Origin: Helicobacter bizzozeronii CCUG 35545
Lineage (GTDB): Bacteria; Campylobacterota; Campylobacteria; Campylobacterales; Helicobacteraceae
NCBI GenBank assembly: GCA_000263275.1
Contig: CAGP01000075.1
Location: 1 to 42,284 of the forward strand
DNA length: 42,284 nucleotides
Reading direction: 5' to 3'
Position numbers and translations under genes: made by a program. Shown piece by piece: positions 1 through 8,628 of the stretch. The first letter of the stretch is position 1. Each line of letters opens with the position of its first letter. A model generated the notes under the pieces. That model had not been told where the DNA came from and searched no databases. It saw nothing but the letters and a program-made list of their open reading frames with translations.

Positions 1-107
1 CCTTTGGAATAGGGAATGTAAGACTCCAAACGGAGCTATCCTGCTTGAAGCCGCGATCTCCACTAAAGCTAGAATCCCCTAACTTTAGTTATGGGAGAGT
101 ATGTCAA
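1..107 (+). mobile_element. IS200/IS605-type insertion sequence, right-end remnant
   Basis: The same 107-base segment occurs inverted at 42174-42284. It contains an imperfect subterminal hairpin at about 75-94 (arms around CCCCTAACT and AGTTATGGG with one bulged base) and ends in GTCAA; TCAA (104-107) is the right cleavage tetranucleotide known for the H. pylori IS608 relative. IS200/IS605 elements have hairpin ends rather than inverted terminal repeats, which fits. The upstream bases probably encode the last residues of TnpB, but I cannot choose the frame. The body of the element would lie left of base 1. Confidence 0.7.
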
Positions 108-119
108 AAAAGGCAAACG

Positions 120-1016
120 ATGGTTTTGAAAAAGATAATAATGATCGGTGGTCTGTGTGCATGCGTCTATCTGTCTAGCTTGAGTGCTGAAGATAATGGA
201 TTATATGTGCAAGGGGGGTTTGAGTATTCTAATTTCTCTGGAAAACAGATAAAAAGCGAGACATCTTATACCTTCCCAAAGGATGGGCAACCTTGTTTTG
301 TTGGGAATGGCCAGCCCTTACCCGGATCCTCCACAATGTGTATTTATAAGGGCTCTGCTAATATATACGCCTACAATGGCAATCTTTATGGGGCAGATAT
401 CCAGTTTGGCTATAAGCAATTCTTTGGCAATAGCAAGCACTTTGGGTTGCGCTACTATGGCATGTTTAGCGGGCAGGGAGGGGTTTTTAGTTCCATTAAT
501 GGGAATATTGTCAATCAACTCTCTGCCAATCTTTTTTACGGCGTGGGGATTGATGCCCTTTTCAACTTCTATGAAAGGGATAAACGCACTTTTGGGCTCT
601 TTGCGGGTGTGATGGTTGGGGGGAGTTCTTGGCTTATGGGTAAAAGCACCACTCCGGATAATTGCCAATGGACTACGACCAATCCTAATAATAAAACGCA
701 AACTTGCTCAACCATGAATCAGTACTACGCCCAACAAGCCCAAGATATCAATAACCCTAAAAATGATATGGGGGCAACAGCTAAATTCTCGCCTACCTTT
801 GTGCAATTCATTTTCAATGTGGGCTTGCGGACTAATTTGACCAAGCATCAAGGCTTTGAATTTGGTGTGCGTATCCCCACTATTGATGACCCTTACTTGA
901 GCATAAAAAGCACAAAAAATGATGGCAACGCTCTTGGTGGTGGCACTGGCTCCACAAAAACTTTTGCCTTTAGACGCAATGTGTCCCTCTATTGGAACTA
1001 TGTTATCAATTTCTAA
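120..1016 (+). CDS. Helicobacter outer membrane protein (Hop/Hof-like beta-barrel)
   Basis: The 298-residue protein begins with a signal peptide (MVLKK then a hydrophobic stretch ending near SLSA) and has a Gly/aromatic-rich body. It has alternating strand-like segments, a Cys pair in a loop (CQW...QTC) and a terminal strand ending WNYVINF; a C-terminal Phe is the usual outer-membrane sorting signal. The frame stays open upstream to base 45, but those residues are translated IS end, so I chose ATG 120, where the signal peptide starts. Only 12 bases separate the IS end from this ATG and no good ribosome site is visible (weak AAAGG), so the native promoter may have been displaced. The ligand or adhesion function is unknown. 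Confidence 0.75.
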   Translation: MVLKKIIMIGGLCACVYLSSLSAEDNGLYVQGGFEYSNFSGKQIKSETSYTFPKDGQPCFVGNGQPLPGSSTMCIYKGSANIYAYNGNLYGADIQFGYKQFFGNSKHFGLRYYGMFSGQGGVFSSINGNIVNQLSANLFYGVGIDALFNFYERDKRTFGLFAGVMVGGSSWLMGKSTTPDNCQWTTTNPNNKTQTCSTMNQYYAQQAQDINNPKNDMGATAKFSPTFVQFIFNVGLRTNLTKHQGFEFGVRIPTIDDPYLSIKSTKNDGNALGGGTGSTKTFAFRRNVSLYWNYVINF

Positions 1017-1151
1017 GAATCTTTATATGTTTTGACTCATCTGCTAGTGTCTGTCCAGCAAAGTCCTAGAGAGAAACACAAATGCGGTGTTTGCTAAGGA
1101 ATTTTTTTATTGGTGGGGCACTAGAATTAGTAAAAAGTCTAGGAGTAAAAC

Positions 1152-2911
1152 ATGGCAGGTTTCCAATCCCCTGTTAGCATTAATGAGGCGATGCAAAAGA
1201 TTAAAAGTAGAGAGTATCTGATTCCCGCATTCCAAAGAGAGTATGTTTGGGGGCCTGAGCAAGTAGCTAGACTATTTGACTCCTTAATGCGTGGTTACCC
1301 CATTAGCTCGATGCTCTTTTGGGAAGTCAAGGATGAGAGCAAGAAATCTTGGAAGTTTTATGACTTTTTGCAACATTTTAGACCCGTGCATAAAGTCCAT
1401 AACCAACATTTTGAAACCGCGGGGCACAAGGATTTTTACGCCATTTTGGACGGGCAACAAAGACTCACTTCTCTTTACTTAGGACTATTTGGGCGTTACG
1501 ACATCCACAAACGCAACAAGAAATGGACAAATGAAGATAAAAACTTCACCAGTAACTATTTGTATTTTAATCTCACCCAAAGCAGACCCACACAGCTTTC
1601 TGATGTGGAATATGAATTTTTGTGGCTCGAGCGTGATAAAACGCAACCCATGTTTGTGGATGAACACGGACAAAAATGGTTCAGATGTGGGGCGATCTAT
1701 GATTTTAAAAACTTGGATGAGGTCTTAGATTTTGCAATAGAGCAAGGGCTTAATAAAGAGGAACGCAAACGGCTATTGGATTTCTTCACCTTGATTTTTA
1801 ACACGCCCGACCAATCCAAGATTAATTTTTATTTGGAGACAGATCAAGACCCAGAAAAAGCGGTGAATATCTTTATCCGCATCAATTCTGGAGGAACAGC
1901 GTTGGGGTATGCTGACATTCTCTTCAGTGTTGCCATTGCCAATTGGAAAGAGATCGATGCACGGACAGAAATCCATGATTTAGTGGATCAGATCAAGAAT
2001 AGAGGTTTTAATGCCAGCAAGGATTTGATTTTAAAGGGCTTTTTATTTTTGTTCCACAATGACATCCGCTACCAGATCAAGAGTTTTGACAGCGGTTTTT
2101 ATCCAAAGGGTCGAGCAAAAATGGAAAGCGATTAAAGTTGCCTTTTTTGGAAACATTTGAGTTGCTCGAAAGTTTTGGTTTGAGTGGGGAAACACTTGGG
2201 GCGCATAATTTAGCCTTGCCCCTTGTTTATTACATTTACCACCAAAATTTGAGCGATCAAATTGTCCATTCCATAGGGCAGCAGGATAACAGAGCCTCCA
2301 TGAAGACTTGGGTTTTACGCGCCATTGTGTTTAAACCTTTAGGGGCGAGTAGCGACACAACCTTATCTAACATGCGCAGGGCTTTCATTAAAGAATTTAA
2401 TGCCCAAAGTGGTGTGTATTTTGACCAAGCAAACATGCCCTTCCCCCAAAAAGCCATCGAAATAGAGGGCAAATACCACCAAAATGTGGATTCAGAGTTT
2501 TTAGAGAATAATGTCTTGTTTGTGCGTTTTAAAGACCCTAAAGTCTTTGCTCTGCTCGCCTTGCTCTACCCTAACCTAGACTACAAGAACAACAACTTCC
2601 ACAAAGACCATTTACACCCCCAAAGTGCCTATGCAAAATACCAAAAGCTCTCTGAGCAAGGGGATTTTAAGCCCTTTGAAATTTATGACTCCCTTGTGAA
2701 TCTCCAAATGTTGGATGAGCATGAAAACACATCTAAGAACGCCAAATCTTTAGAGCAATGGGTCGATGAGAATTGCGGGGGTGATAGAGAGGGCTTTTTA
2801 CAAAGGCATTTGATCCCCAATACAGATTTATCGCTGGAAAATTTTGGTGGTTTTATAGAGGACAGAAGGCAGCTTTTAGAAGACAAATTTATGGAAATCC
2901 TCAACAAGTAA
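1152..2911 (+). CDS. DUF262/DUF1524 protein, GmrSD-like nuclease (two apparent frameshifts)
   Basis: The N-terminal part carries DUF262 signatures: IPAFQREYVW near residue 25 and DGQQRLTSLYL near residue 100, the ParB/Srx-like nucleotide-using motif. The C-terminal part has the HNH-type DUF1524 core DHLHPQ followed by NLQML and NTSKNAKSLEQW. This order matches GmrSD-type modification-dependent (type IV) restriction enzymes and related phage-defence proteins. The reading is broken between the halves. Dropping one T from the T5 run at 2096-2100 and one from the T6 run at 2143-2148 restores a continuous family-like linker (GFIQRVEQKWKAIKVAF, then LETFELLESFG). The whole locus would encode about 585 residues. 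It stands alone without a methyltransferase, and the target is unknown. Confidence 0.8.
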
Positions 2912-2964
2912 TTGCCCTTAAAATCGATAAGGATTTAAGCCCAGACTGGCACAGGAGTAACAAA

Positions 2965-3729
2965 ATGCCCAATCAGATGATTAAGCGCTACTTCCCCAAG
3001 ACAAATGCCGCACTCAAAGCACTTGTAAAAGATGAGAATGTGCATTTAGGCGAGATTGATGTGCGTGGGGTCGAGGATATGAGTTTTGTGTTTTCCAACC
3101 ATGGGTTTGATGGGGATGGTGACATTAATTTCAACACAGATTTTGAACGCCAAAACTTCAGAGGCTTGGAGACTTGGGATGTCAGCCATGTCAAAAATAT
3201 GGCGGGGATGTTCTGTGGCTTGGGATACTTTAACCATGACATCTCAAATTGGGATGTATCCAGTGTTACCAATATGCATTCGATGTTCCGTGTGTGTATC
3301 TACTTCAACCAGCCTTTGGAAAAGTGGGATGTGTCCAGTGTTGCGGACATGCGTTGCATGTTCCGTGCTTGTAAAGAGTTTAACCAGCCCTTGAATGCTT
3401 GGGATGTGTCGGGGGTTGTGCAAATGGAGTCTATGTTTGCTCTTTGTGATAACTTCAACCAACCCTTAAATGATTGGGATGTGTCCAAAGTTACGAACAT
3501 GCATGCGATGTTCTCTGAGTGCCACAGCTTCAACCAGCCTTTGGAAAAGTGGGATGTGTCTAAGGTTACAAACATGCATAAGATGTTTTTGGGGTGTTTG
3601 GAATTTAACCAGTCTTTAGAAAATTGGGATGTGTCTGGTGTTGGTGAAATGATGGACATGTTTTCTGGTTGTGATGTGCTTGAAAAATTGCCAAAATGGT
3701 ATCTTAAAAACAAGGGAGAGAAAGACTGA
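2965..3729 (+). CDS. BspA-like repeat protein (DUF285 family)
   Basis: The 254-residue protein consists mostly of a 25-residue repeat of the form WDVSxVTNMxxMFxxCxxFNQPLEK, seven copies, the DUF285/BspA-like pattern known from bacterial, mycoplasma and protist proteins. A short N-terminal cap (MPNQMIKRYF...) precedes the repeats, and the C-terminus is charged. No signal peptide, lipobox or membrane segment is seen, so unlike classical BspA proteins it may be cytoplasmic or secreted by an unusual route. A ribosome site (GGAG) lies about 9 bases before the ATG. It follows the GmrSD-like gene by 53 bases on the same strand and could be cotranscribed. Function unknown; such repeats usually bind proteins. 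Confidence 0.8.
   Translation: MPNQMIKRYFPKTNAALKALVKDENVHLGEIDVRGVEDMSFVFSNHGFDGDGDINFNTDFERQNFRGLETWDVSHVKNMAGMFCGLGYFNHDISNWDVSSVTNMHSMFRVCIYFNQPLEKWDVSSVADMRCMFRACKEFNQPLNAWDVSGVVQMESMFALCDNFNQPLNDWDVSKVTNMHAMFSECHSFNQPLEKWDVSKVTNMHKMFLGCLEFNQSLENWDVSGVGEMMDMFSGCDVLEKLPKWYLKNKGEKD
3175..3699 (+). repeat. Seven tandem 75-bp coding repeats
   Basis: TGGGATGT recurs with exact 75-base spacing at 3175, 3250, 3325, 3400, 3475, 3550 and 3625, encoding the WDVS units of the BspA-like protein. Sister units are close enough in DNA (for example the stretches around 3310-3360 and 3535-3585) for recombination to change copy number. Confidence 0.85.
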
Positions 3730-3792
3730 TTGCCCATAAGGGCAAACCAAAAGGGTTATTCTCCAGCTATGATCTGACTAAAACAATAACCC
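3730..3792. terminator. Possible bidirectional terminator between convergent genes
   Basis: TTGCCC/GGGCAA forms a perfect 6-bp stem with a 4-base loop directly after the plus-strand stop (3730-3745). A second inverted repeat, GGGTTATT (3753-3760) with AATAACCC (3785-3792), follows. Neither has a clear U-run, so termination is inferred from position between convergent genes. Confidence 0.35.
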
Positions 3793-3837
3793 GCCTCTTA
3801 AGAGAGGACTCTTCTATAAATCTCTGGATGCGTGCTT

Positions 3838-4753
3838 TTAAAACGGCGGTGGAACCAAAAACCAACTCTCAGGGTGTTTTCTAATAATCTGCTCGCTCAA
3901 AGTGGCTTGCGCTTGGGTGGCTTCTAAAATATCGGCTTGTGCGTCCTCAGTATTCTTGGCTCTAATGGGGGGGTAGTAGGTGGCTGTAAAATGGCTATAG
4001 TCTTCGTTAAAATCGATAATCACCGCTACGATGTCAATGTTATAACGCCTGGAGAGAATCGAGGCGATGGTGGTATGCGTAACCTCTTGTCCAAAGAATT
4101 GCACCACCACGCCCTCTTTGGGTGAGATATTTTGATCGATTAAGATTCCCACCAAGCCCTTACCTTGATTGTAAATTTTCAAGAGTTCTTTAAACGCCCC
4201 GATTTTATTGATGAATTTGACTCCAAAAGCTTCACGCCTTTTAATAATCATGTTGTTAATGGGGGCAAATTTGGTCAAACGCCCCAGACAGCCCCGTGCG
4301 TAGTGGCTATAATACTGCGCTAAAGAAGTCCCCACCGCTTCCCAGTAGCCAAAGTGCATCCCCATCACCACCGCCTGCCCGTTTTGCGCTAGGGAATCCA
4401 AAACATTTTGTTGATCAATGAGGGTAAAGCGCGCATCGTATTGAATCTTGGGCAAGAAGATCACCCGCACGCTCTCTAGGATAATGAAGGCAAAATTGCA
4501 ATAAGCGCGCTTGATAATGGCTTGTTTTTCTGCCTCGCTCTTGCTATCCCCAAAGGCAAAATCTAAATTAGCCTTAGCATCAAAATAACGCCGTTTATCT
4601 AGCTTAAACATCGCAAAGCCCAAGCCCCGTACACAGCCCACAAAGCATTTATGGGGCATTTTGGCTAAAACCCAGCCCAAAGCATTAACCGACCACTCCA
4701 CAATGTAGATACAAAAAAATACGCCACTCTCTAAGCAAGCCTTCTCTTAACAT
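3838..4753 (-). CDS. lpxL: Lipid A biosynthesis acyltransferase LpxL/HtrB-like
   Basis: This inner-membrane enzyme transfers a secondary acyl chain to Kdo-lipid A. The catalytic HX4E motif is visible as HFGYWE, with the downstream region (ILIDQNISPKEG) typical of the LABLAT family. The family's N-terminal residues lie before the first in-frame GTG (4701). Removing one T-equivalent from the run at 4713-4719 joins this frame to an ATG at 4753 and gives MLREGLLREWRIFCIYIVEW. That ATG overlaps the waaC stop, which supports it as the true start. H. pylori has the same neighbour order (HP0279 waaC, HP0280 lpxL). Product about 304 residues. Only the start is uncertain. Confidence 0.88.
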
Positions 4754-5771
4754 GATGACCTTTCTAATACCTGCAAAATCGCCTCTTTGATCGCAAGGGG
4801 GGGGATGTTTTGGATGGAAAAATCCTTTTTGTGGTAATTGGCTTGTGGGTTGCCACACAAAGAGATATGCCGTTCACCTTCCAAGCTAAAACGCTTGGGG
4901 GGGGTGTTGCCATAAAGTGTTACAGAGGGGGTTTTAAGCGCCCAAGCCAAATGCACGATGCCCGTATCCCCGCCCACCACCACGCTAACCAAAGAAACTA
5001 GGGTTTTGACCTGTTCTAAATCCATGTGGGGGAGTAAGATCGTGGGCAGGTGGGGGCTTAGGGTTTGGTGGAGCTTGTGGGCATTTTGGGGGTGGGCATG
5101 CCATAAAATCGCCACGCTTAGGTTACAATCTTTCAAAGAAAGTCCCAATTCATAGAAACGATCTAAGGGGTAGGTTTTGGCAGGCTTGGAGCTTTCCAGC
5201 ACAAATAAAACGCAGGGTTTGTCCCCTAGCTCTTGGGTAATGGGGGGGCAAAAAAAAGGCTAGGTGGCGCTCATTGAGGGTTTGCTCCCAAGTTTGGGGG
5301 GGGTAGATCACGCTTAAGCCCTCTTGTAATACCTGTTGGTTGCGTTTTAAAATGTGCTCTTGGTAGGGGATTGCCACCTTATGGGTGTAAAAGAGGCTAG
5401 CAATGGGTTCTCTAATGGAGCGCGCATCAAAGCCCACAAAGCGTTTTGGGGATTTCTTAGCCAAAAAAAAGCCCAATGAGAGCAGATTTGAGTAAGCCCT
5501 GCATGTCAATGATGAGATCAAAAAGCCCCAAATGGCGCAGACCCCGATAAAACTTCCCAATGGCAAGGGGGTTTTTAGAACGCAGGGTTTTTTTATAGGG
5601 CAGGGCGTGCAAGACATCAATGTAGGGGCAGTGTTTGAGCAAGGGGGCAAAGGCTTCATCAATCAACCAATGAATCCGTGCCTCTGGGTAATGTTCCTTG
5701 ATAAAGGGCAAAAAAACCGCACTCACCACCACATCGCCCAACGCTGAAAGCCTAATGATGGCAATGTTCAT
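4747..5771 (-). CDS. waaC: LPS heptosyltransferase I (two apparent frameshifts)
   Basis: A glycosyltransferase family 9 enzyme that adds L-glycero-D-manno-heptose to Kdo in the inner LPS core. The N-terminus MNIAIIRLSALGDVVVS is the classic heptosyltransferase start; the C-terminal part has VSVVVGGDTGIVHLAWAL, the nucleotide-sugar site with the conserved GGDTG.xHLA. The frame breaks at the A8 run 5463-5470 and again in 5242-5257 (G7 then A8). Deleting one base at each restores LIGLFLAKKSPKRF and ITQELGDKPCVLF, giving about 340 residues, the length known for H. pylori WaaC. Its start overlaps gppA by 4 bases and its end overlaps lpxL. Probably intact in the organism. Confidence 0.88.
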
Positions 5772-7231
5772 GCAAATTCAATGCTTAGGGGGATGGGCTG
5801 GGCAAGCTTGGTAACCGCCTCTTGGCAGAGATAAAAATTTTTGGGGCTTTTGATATTGAGGGTTTTATTCTTGAGGCTATATTGCGTGTCTTTGGGGACA
5901 CCAATTAAGCACAAGGCTTCGGCTAACCCTAAGATGAAACTCAGCCACTGCAAGGTTAAGATCGGGGGCATGATGGAATTGATATGGGCAATATTGCTGT
6001 CTTTGGGGATTTTTTTATGGCTAAATTGCACGAGCAAGCAGATAATGGCGCGATCTTGGTGTGAGAATCCATAGCTCAAAGAGTGCAGACTCAAATAAGC
6101 TCCGTGTTTGTGGGCATCATAAAAGTTTAAAACCTTGCCAATGCTGGAGAGTTGCCCAGCGATCTTAAGGTGGTAGAGGTATTTATCCCCAATGCCATGC
6201 AGGGGTTTTAAGACCTCAAAGAGTTTGCTACACGCCTTTTTAACCTCTTGGCTGTGTTTGGAGTGGGGCAAAAAGCGATCCAGCAAGGACAAGATCGAGG
6301 GGTTGATGTTATTGGGGAAGGTGTGGTTGTGGTTTCTGAGCATGTCGCTCAAAAACACGCCCTCACGCACGCCCACCCCGCTGGTTACCACCATTTGGGC
6401 GTTAAAATGCTCCAAGAGCATGGTAAAAATGAGAGTCCCGCTCCTGATGGTGTCTTGGCGATCCGCACTCACGCCCAAGCCCTCTAAATCCTCCTCGGGG
6501 GTGTGGATGATCTCTTGCATCAAAGCCCAATTTTGCTTAACGCCCATCTCAAAGCCATGGATAACATCGATGGGGTAGTTATTGTGCTGCATCACCACCT
6601 TAGCCAAAGCGCGGATCGTGCCCCCCACGCCAAAAATATGGGTGGTCTTAAAATGGGCGGGGATTTTTTGCATCTCCTCTCTAATAAAGTCCTTAGCCAA
6701 ACTGGCTTTGAGGTGCTTGTCAAAAAAGAGTTCTTTTAAGCGAATCGTGCCTAGATTAAGCGAGATCAAATCTCTAATCTTGCCATTTTCAATCAAGGCG
6801 CATTCGGTGCTCCCCCCGCCAATATCAATGGTGATCCCATCTTTGTGGTGCAATAAATTGGCACACGCCACGCCCCCATAAAAGGCTTCCTTATAGCCAT
6901 CAATTACCTTCACTTGCAGATCACACAAGCGTTTCACCAAAGCGACAAATTCCTTAGAATTGGGTGCATCGCGCACCGCACTGGTCGCCACACAGAGGAT
7001 TTTACGACTCTTGTATTTTTGGGCGATCTCTTTAAATTCATTAAGAGCCTTTAATGCCCGCTTCATGGGGGCTTTTTGTAACTCTCCCTTATGCCCGTAA
7101 GTGCCTTGTGAAATCCGCACCTTAGATTTGATCTCATAGAGCAAATAAAATCCAAATTGGCTGGTTTTTTTGAAAATTGCCATGCGCACCGAGTTAGACC
7201 CGATGTCAATGACAGCCGTGATCTTTGCCAT
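5768..7231 (-). CDS. gppA: Ppx/GppA exopolyphosphatase / pppGpp phosphatase
   Basis: A 487-residue member of the ASKHA-fold Ppx/GppA family, which removes phosphate from polyphosphate or pppGpp in the cytoplasm. The phosphate-1 motif DIGSNSVRM stands at residues 9-17, phosphate-2 IDIGGGSTE near residue 145, and GVGGTIRALA near 210; the C-terminal half is the helical HD-like extension. Length matches the H. pylori homologue HP0278. It starts two bases after the ferredoxin stop and overlaps waaC through ATGA, so fdx-gppA-waaC-lpxL form one operon. Substrate choice between polyphosphate and pppGpp cannot be read from the sequence. Confidence 0.92.
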   Translation of the reverse strand: MAKITAVIDIGSNSVRMAIFKKTSQFGFYLLYEIKSKVRISQGTYGHKGELQKAPMKRALKALNEFKEIAQKYKSRKILCVATSAVRDAPNSKEFVALVKRLCDLQVKVIDGYKEAFYGGVACANLLHHKDGITIDIGGGSTECALIENGKIRDLISLNLGTIRLKELFFDKHLKASLAKDFIREEMQKIPAHFKTTHIFGVGGTIRALAKVVMQHNNYPIDVIHGFEMGVKQNWALMQEIIHTPEEDLEGLGVSADRQDTIRSGTLIFTMLLEHFNAQMVVTSGVGVREGVFLSDMLRNHNHTFPNNINPSILSLLDRFLPHSKHSQEVKKACSKLFEVLKPLHGIGDKYLYHLKIAGQLSSIGKVLNFYDAHKHGAYLSLHSLSYGFSHQDRAIICLLVQFSHKKIPKDSNIAHINSIMPPILTLQWLSFILGLAEALCLIGVPKDTQYSLKNKTLNIKSPKNFYLCQEAVTKLAQPIPLSIEFA

Positions 7232-7233
7232 GG

Positions 7234-7485
7234 CTAATTTTCGTCTTGCAGAGCCTGGTATTTTTGTTGGAGTTCTTCGGGGCTTTCTGTGTTATGGGGG
7301 TCGGGCACGATCGCATCTACTGGGCAGACACTCACGCAACCGGGTTCATCGCTATAACCCACGCATTCGGTGCAACGATCGGGGTCAATGCTGTAAATCG
7401 GGTCATTTTCATCAATGGCTTCTGTGGGGCACTCCTCACGGCACGCATCGCACGCGATACACTCTTGGCTGACTAATAAAGACAC
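7234..7485 (-). CDS. fdxA: 2[4Fe-4S] ferredoxin
   Basis: An 83-residue electron carrier with two cluster motifs: CIACDACREECP (CxxCxxCxxxCP) and CTECVGYSDEPGCVSVCP, where the second has the 8-residue insertion of Chromatium (Alvin)-type ferredoxins (YfhL group). GTG 7485 is chosen as start because AAAGG lies 7 bases upstream and the protein then begins MSLLVSQECIACDAC, as in epsilonproteobacterial homologues. First gene of the minus-strand operon. The physiological partner is unknown; in this genus such ferredoxins link pyruvate or 2-oxoglutarate oxidoreductases to other redox steps. Confidence 0.92.
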   Translation of the reverse strand: MSLLVSQECIACDACREECPTEAIDENDPIYSIDPDRCTECVGYSDEPGCVSVCPVDAIVPDPHNTESPEELQQKYQALQDEN

Positions 7486-7594
7486 GCTTTACCTTTGTAA
7501 GATTTTGATAAGGGTTTTTACCCAAACCTTGCTAAAATTTTCATGAAAATACGCTTGGAGATTACTTATAGTTTTTGTGCGTGCCCTTGCCCAA

Positions 7595-7624
7595 TTGGCT
7601 CTTAAGCGTGTTTTTTGCTATAAT
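7595..7624 (+). promoter_or_regulatory. Extended -10 promoter for the 7653-8104 gene pair
   Basis: TGCTATAAT ends at 7624, an extended -10 box of the Helicobacter RpoD type, 28 bases before the ATG at 7653. AGAGGA between them serves as ribosome site. Confidence 0.6.
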
Positions 7625-7652
7625 GTAAGTTTATCTTAGCAGAGGATGGTGC

Positions 7653-7880
7653 ATGGGGGCAGATATTTTAGATAAAATCCATGAAAAGGTCGATGATTTA
7701 CTGGTCAAACTCGCTCTCTTAGAGGAGGAAAACAAAGAATTACAGCTTAAAAACGCCACGCTGGCGACCCAAAATGAGGAAAAAGATCGCCAACTCAACG
7801 CGCTCTATGAAGAAATTGCCGCCAAAGATAAGGGCTTACAAGAACTTTATGACAAAATCCTCAAAGTCATTGATGTATGA
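7653..7880 (+). CDS. Small coiled-coil protein, possibly ZapB-like
   Basis: A 75-residue protein that is almost entirely amphipathic helix with heptad spacing (LLVKLALLEEENKELQLKN, ending ELYDKILKVID). It is rich in Glu/Lys/Leu, with no membrane segment, no Cys and no enzyme motif. It is followed through a 4-base ATGA overlap by a ZapA-like gene, so the two are translationally coupled. Size and composition resemble ZapB-type division proteins, but coiled coils are weak evidence of homology, so the role is a guess from context. Confidence 0.7.
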   Translation: MGADILDKIHEKVDDLLVKLALLEEENKELQLKNATLATQNEEKDRQLNALYEEIAAKDKGLQELYDKILKVIDV

Positions 7881-8104
7881 CAGATTCTAAATTTGGCGAA
7901 GTGATTGAGATCTCCATAGCCGGGAGGCGTTACAAAATCACCCTAGATGATCGTTGTAGCCAAGAAACACTAGAGGAGATCAAGCTAAACTTCCATAACA
8001 AGGAGATCGAGCCTATCGAGCTCTTTAAAGCCCATATCAAAAAAATCCAAGAGATCGCCCGCTTGAATGCCAAGTTGCAAGAACTCCTAAACAAAATCCC
8101 CTAA
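7877..8104 (+). CDS. ZapA-like small protein
   Basis: 75 residues. The N-terminal segment EVIEISIAGRRYKITLDD resembles the beta-hairpin that opens ZapA (V.I.G..Y.I), followed by helices (ETLEEIKLNFHNKE; FKAHIKKIQEIARLNAKLQ). ZapA is usually about 100 residues, so this is a short version. Known ZapA stabilises FtsZ filaments; the assignment here rests on the N-terminal pattern and on the coiled-coil partner encoded immediately upstream. It converges with the DUF3972 gene, with one base between the stops. Confidence 0.6.
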   Translation: MTDSKFGEVIEISIAGRRYKITLDDRCSQETLEEIKLNFHNKEIEPIELFKAHIKKIQEIARLNAKLQELLNKIP

Positions 8105-8105
8105 T

Positions 8106-8627
8106 TTACTTGACACCCCCCATGTCACTCACTTTCCCCCACATGAGGCGGTATTTGCGTTTCATAAACTCCACTTCCTCACGCACTTTGGCTAATTCCT
8201 CTTGCAAAACCGCAATCGTCTTTTTGTCCTCCTCATAGACCTCCTGCATGTCAATCACCGCATCTTTTAAAAACATGTTTTCATTTTTATAAGCGTTGAT
8301 GGTTTCATCTTTAGCCCCCACCACCTTATCATGCAAGCCTAAAATGGTGTTGATAGTTTTTTCCACAAACACGGGGTCTAAATTGTTATTCATGCTTTCT
8401 AGCAAGGCAGGATAACCTGCTTTAGCCGCTGGAGTCACATTCTTGCCCACCATGCGTTTAGCCAGAGCTTGGGCGGCACTATGCAAATCCACCCAAATGT
8501 GTTCCTCATCATGCTTGCTTACAATGCTCTGTTCTTCAATGAGGGCTAAGACCCGCTCTTTGGGCAGTTTAGAAATCTCTAAAAACTCTTCTAGTTGAAT
8601 CCAAGTGTTTTCTTCTGGTAGTTCCAT
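8106..8627 (-). CDS. DUF3972-like conserved epsilonproteobacterial protein
   Basis: The product of 173 residues from ATG 8627 was chosen because GGAGG lies 6 bases upstream; the frame remains open further upstream inside the neighbouring gene, giving only shadow residues. The N-terminal part (WIQLEEFLEISKLPKERVLALIEE, then HIWVDLHSAAQAL) looks like a small helical binding module. The rest, from about residue 95, is a long coiled coil (MFLKDAVIDMQEVYEEDKK, then EELAKVREEVEFMKRKYRLMWGK). It overlaps the end of the cysteine-desulfurase-like gene and is probably coupled to it. Biochemical role unknown; I recognise the family by pattern only. Confidence 0.75.
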   Translation of the reverse strand: MELPEENTWIQLEEFLEISKLPKERVLALIEEQSIVSKHDEEHIWVDLHSAAQALAKRMVGKNVTPAAKAGYPALLESMNNNLDPVFVEKTINTILGLHDKVVGAKDETINAYKNENMFLKDAVIDMQEVYEEDKKTIAVLQEELAKVREEVEFMKRKYRLMWGKVSDMGGVK

Positions 8628-8628
8628 A

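Noticed and set aside
3175-3699. Regular repeats considered as a CRISPR array
   Set aside because: The 75-base units have no unique spacers, stay in frame and encode the WDVS protein repeat.
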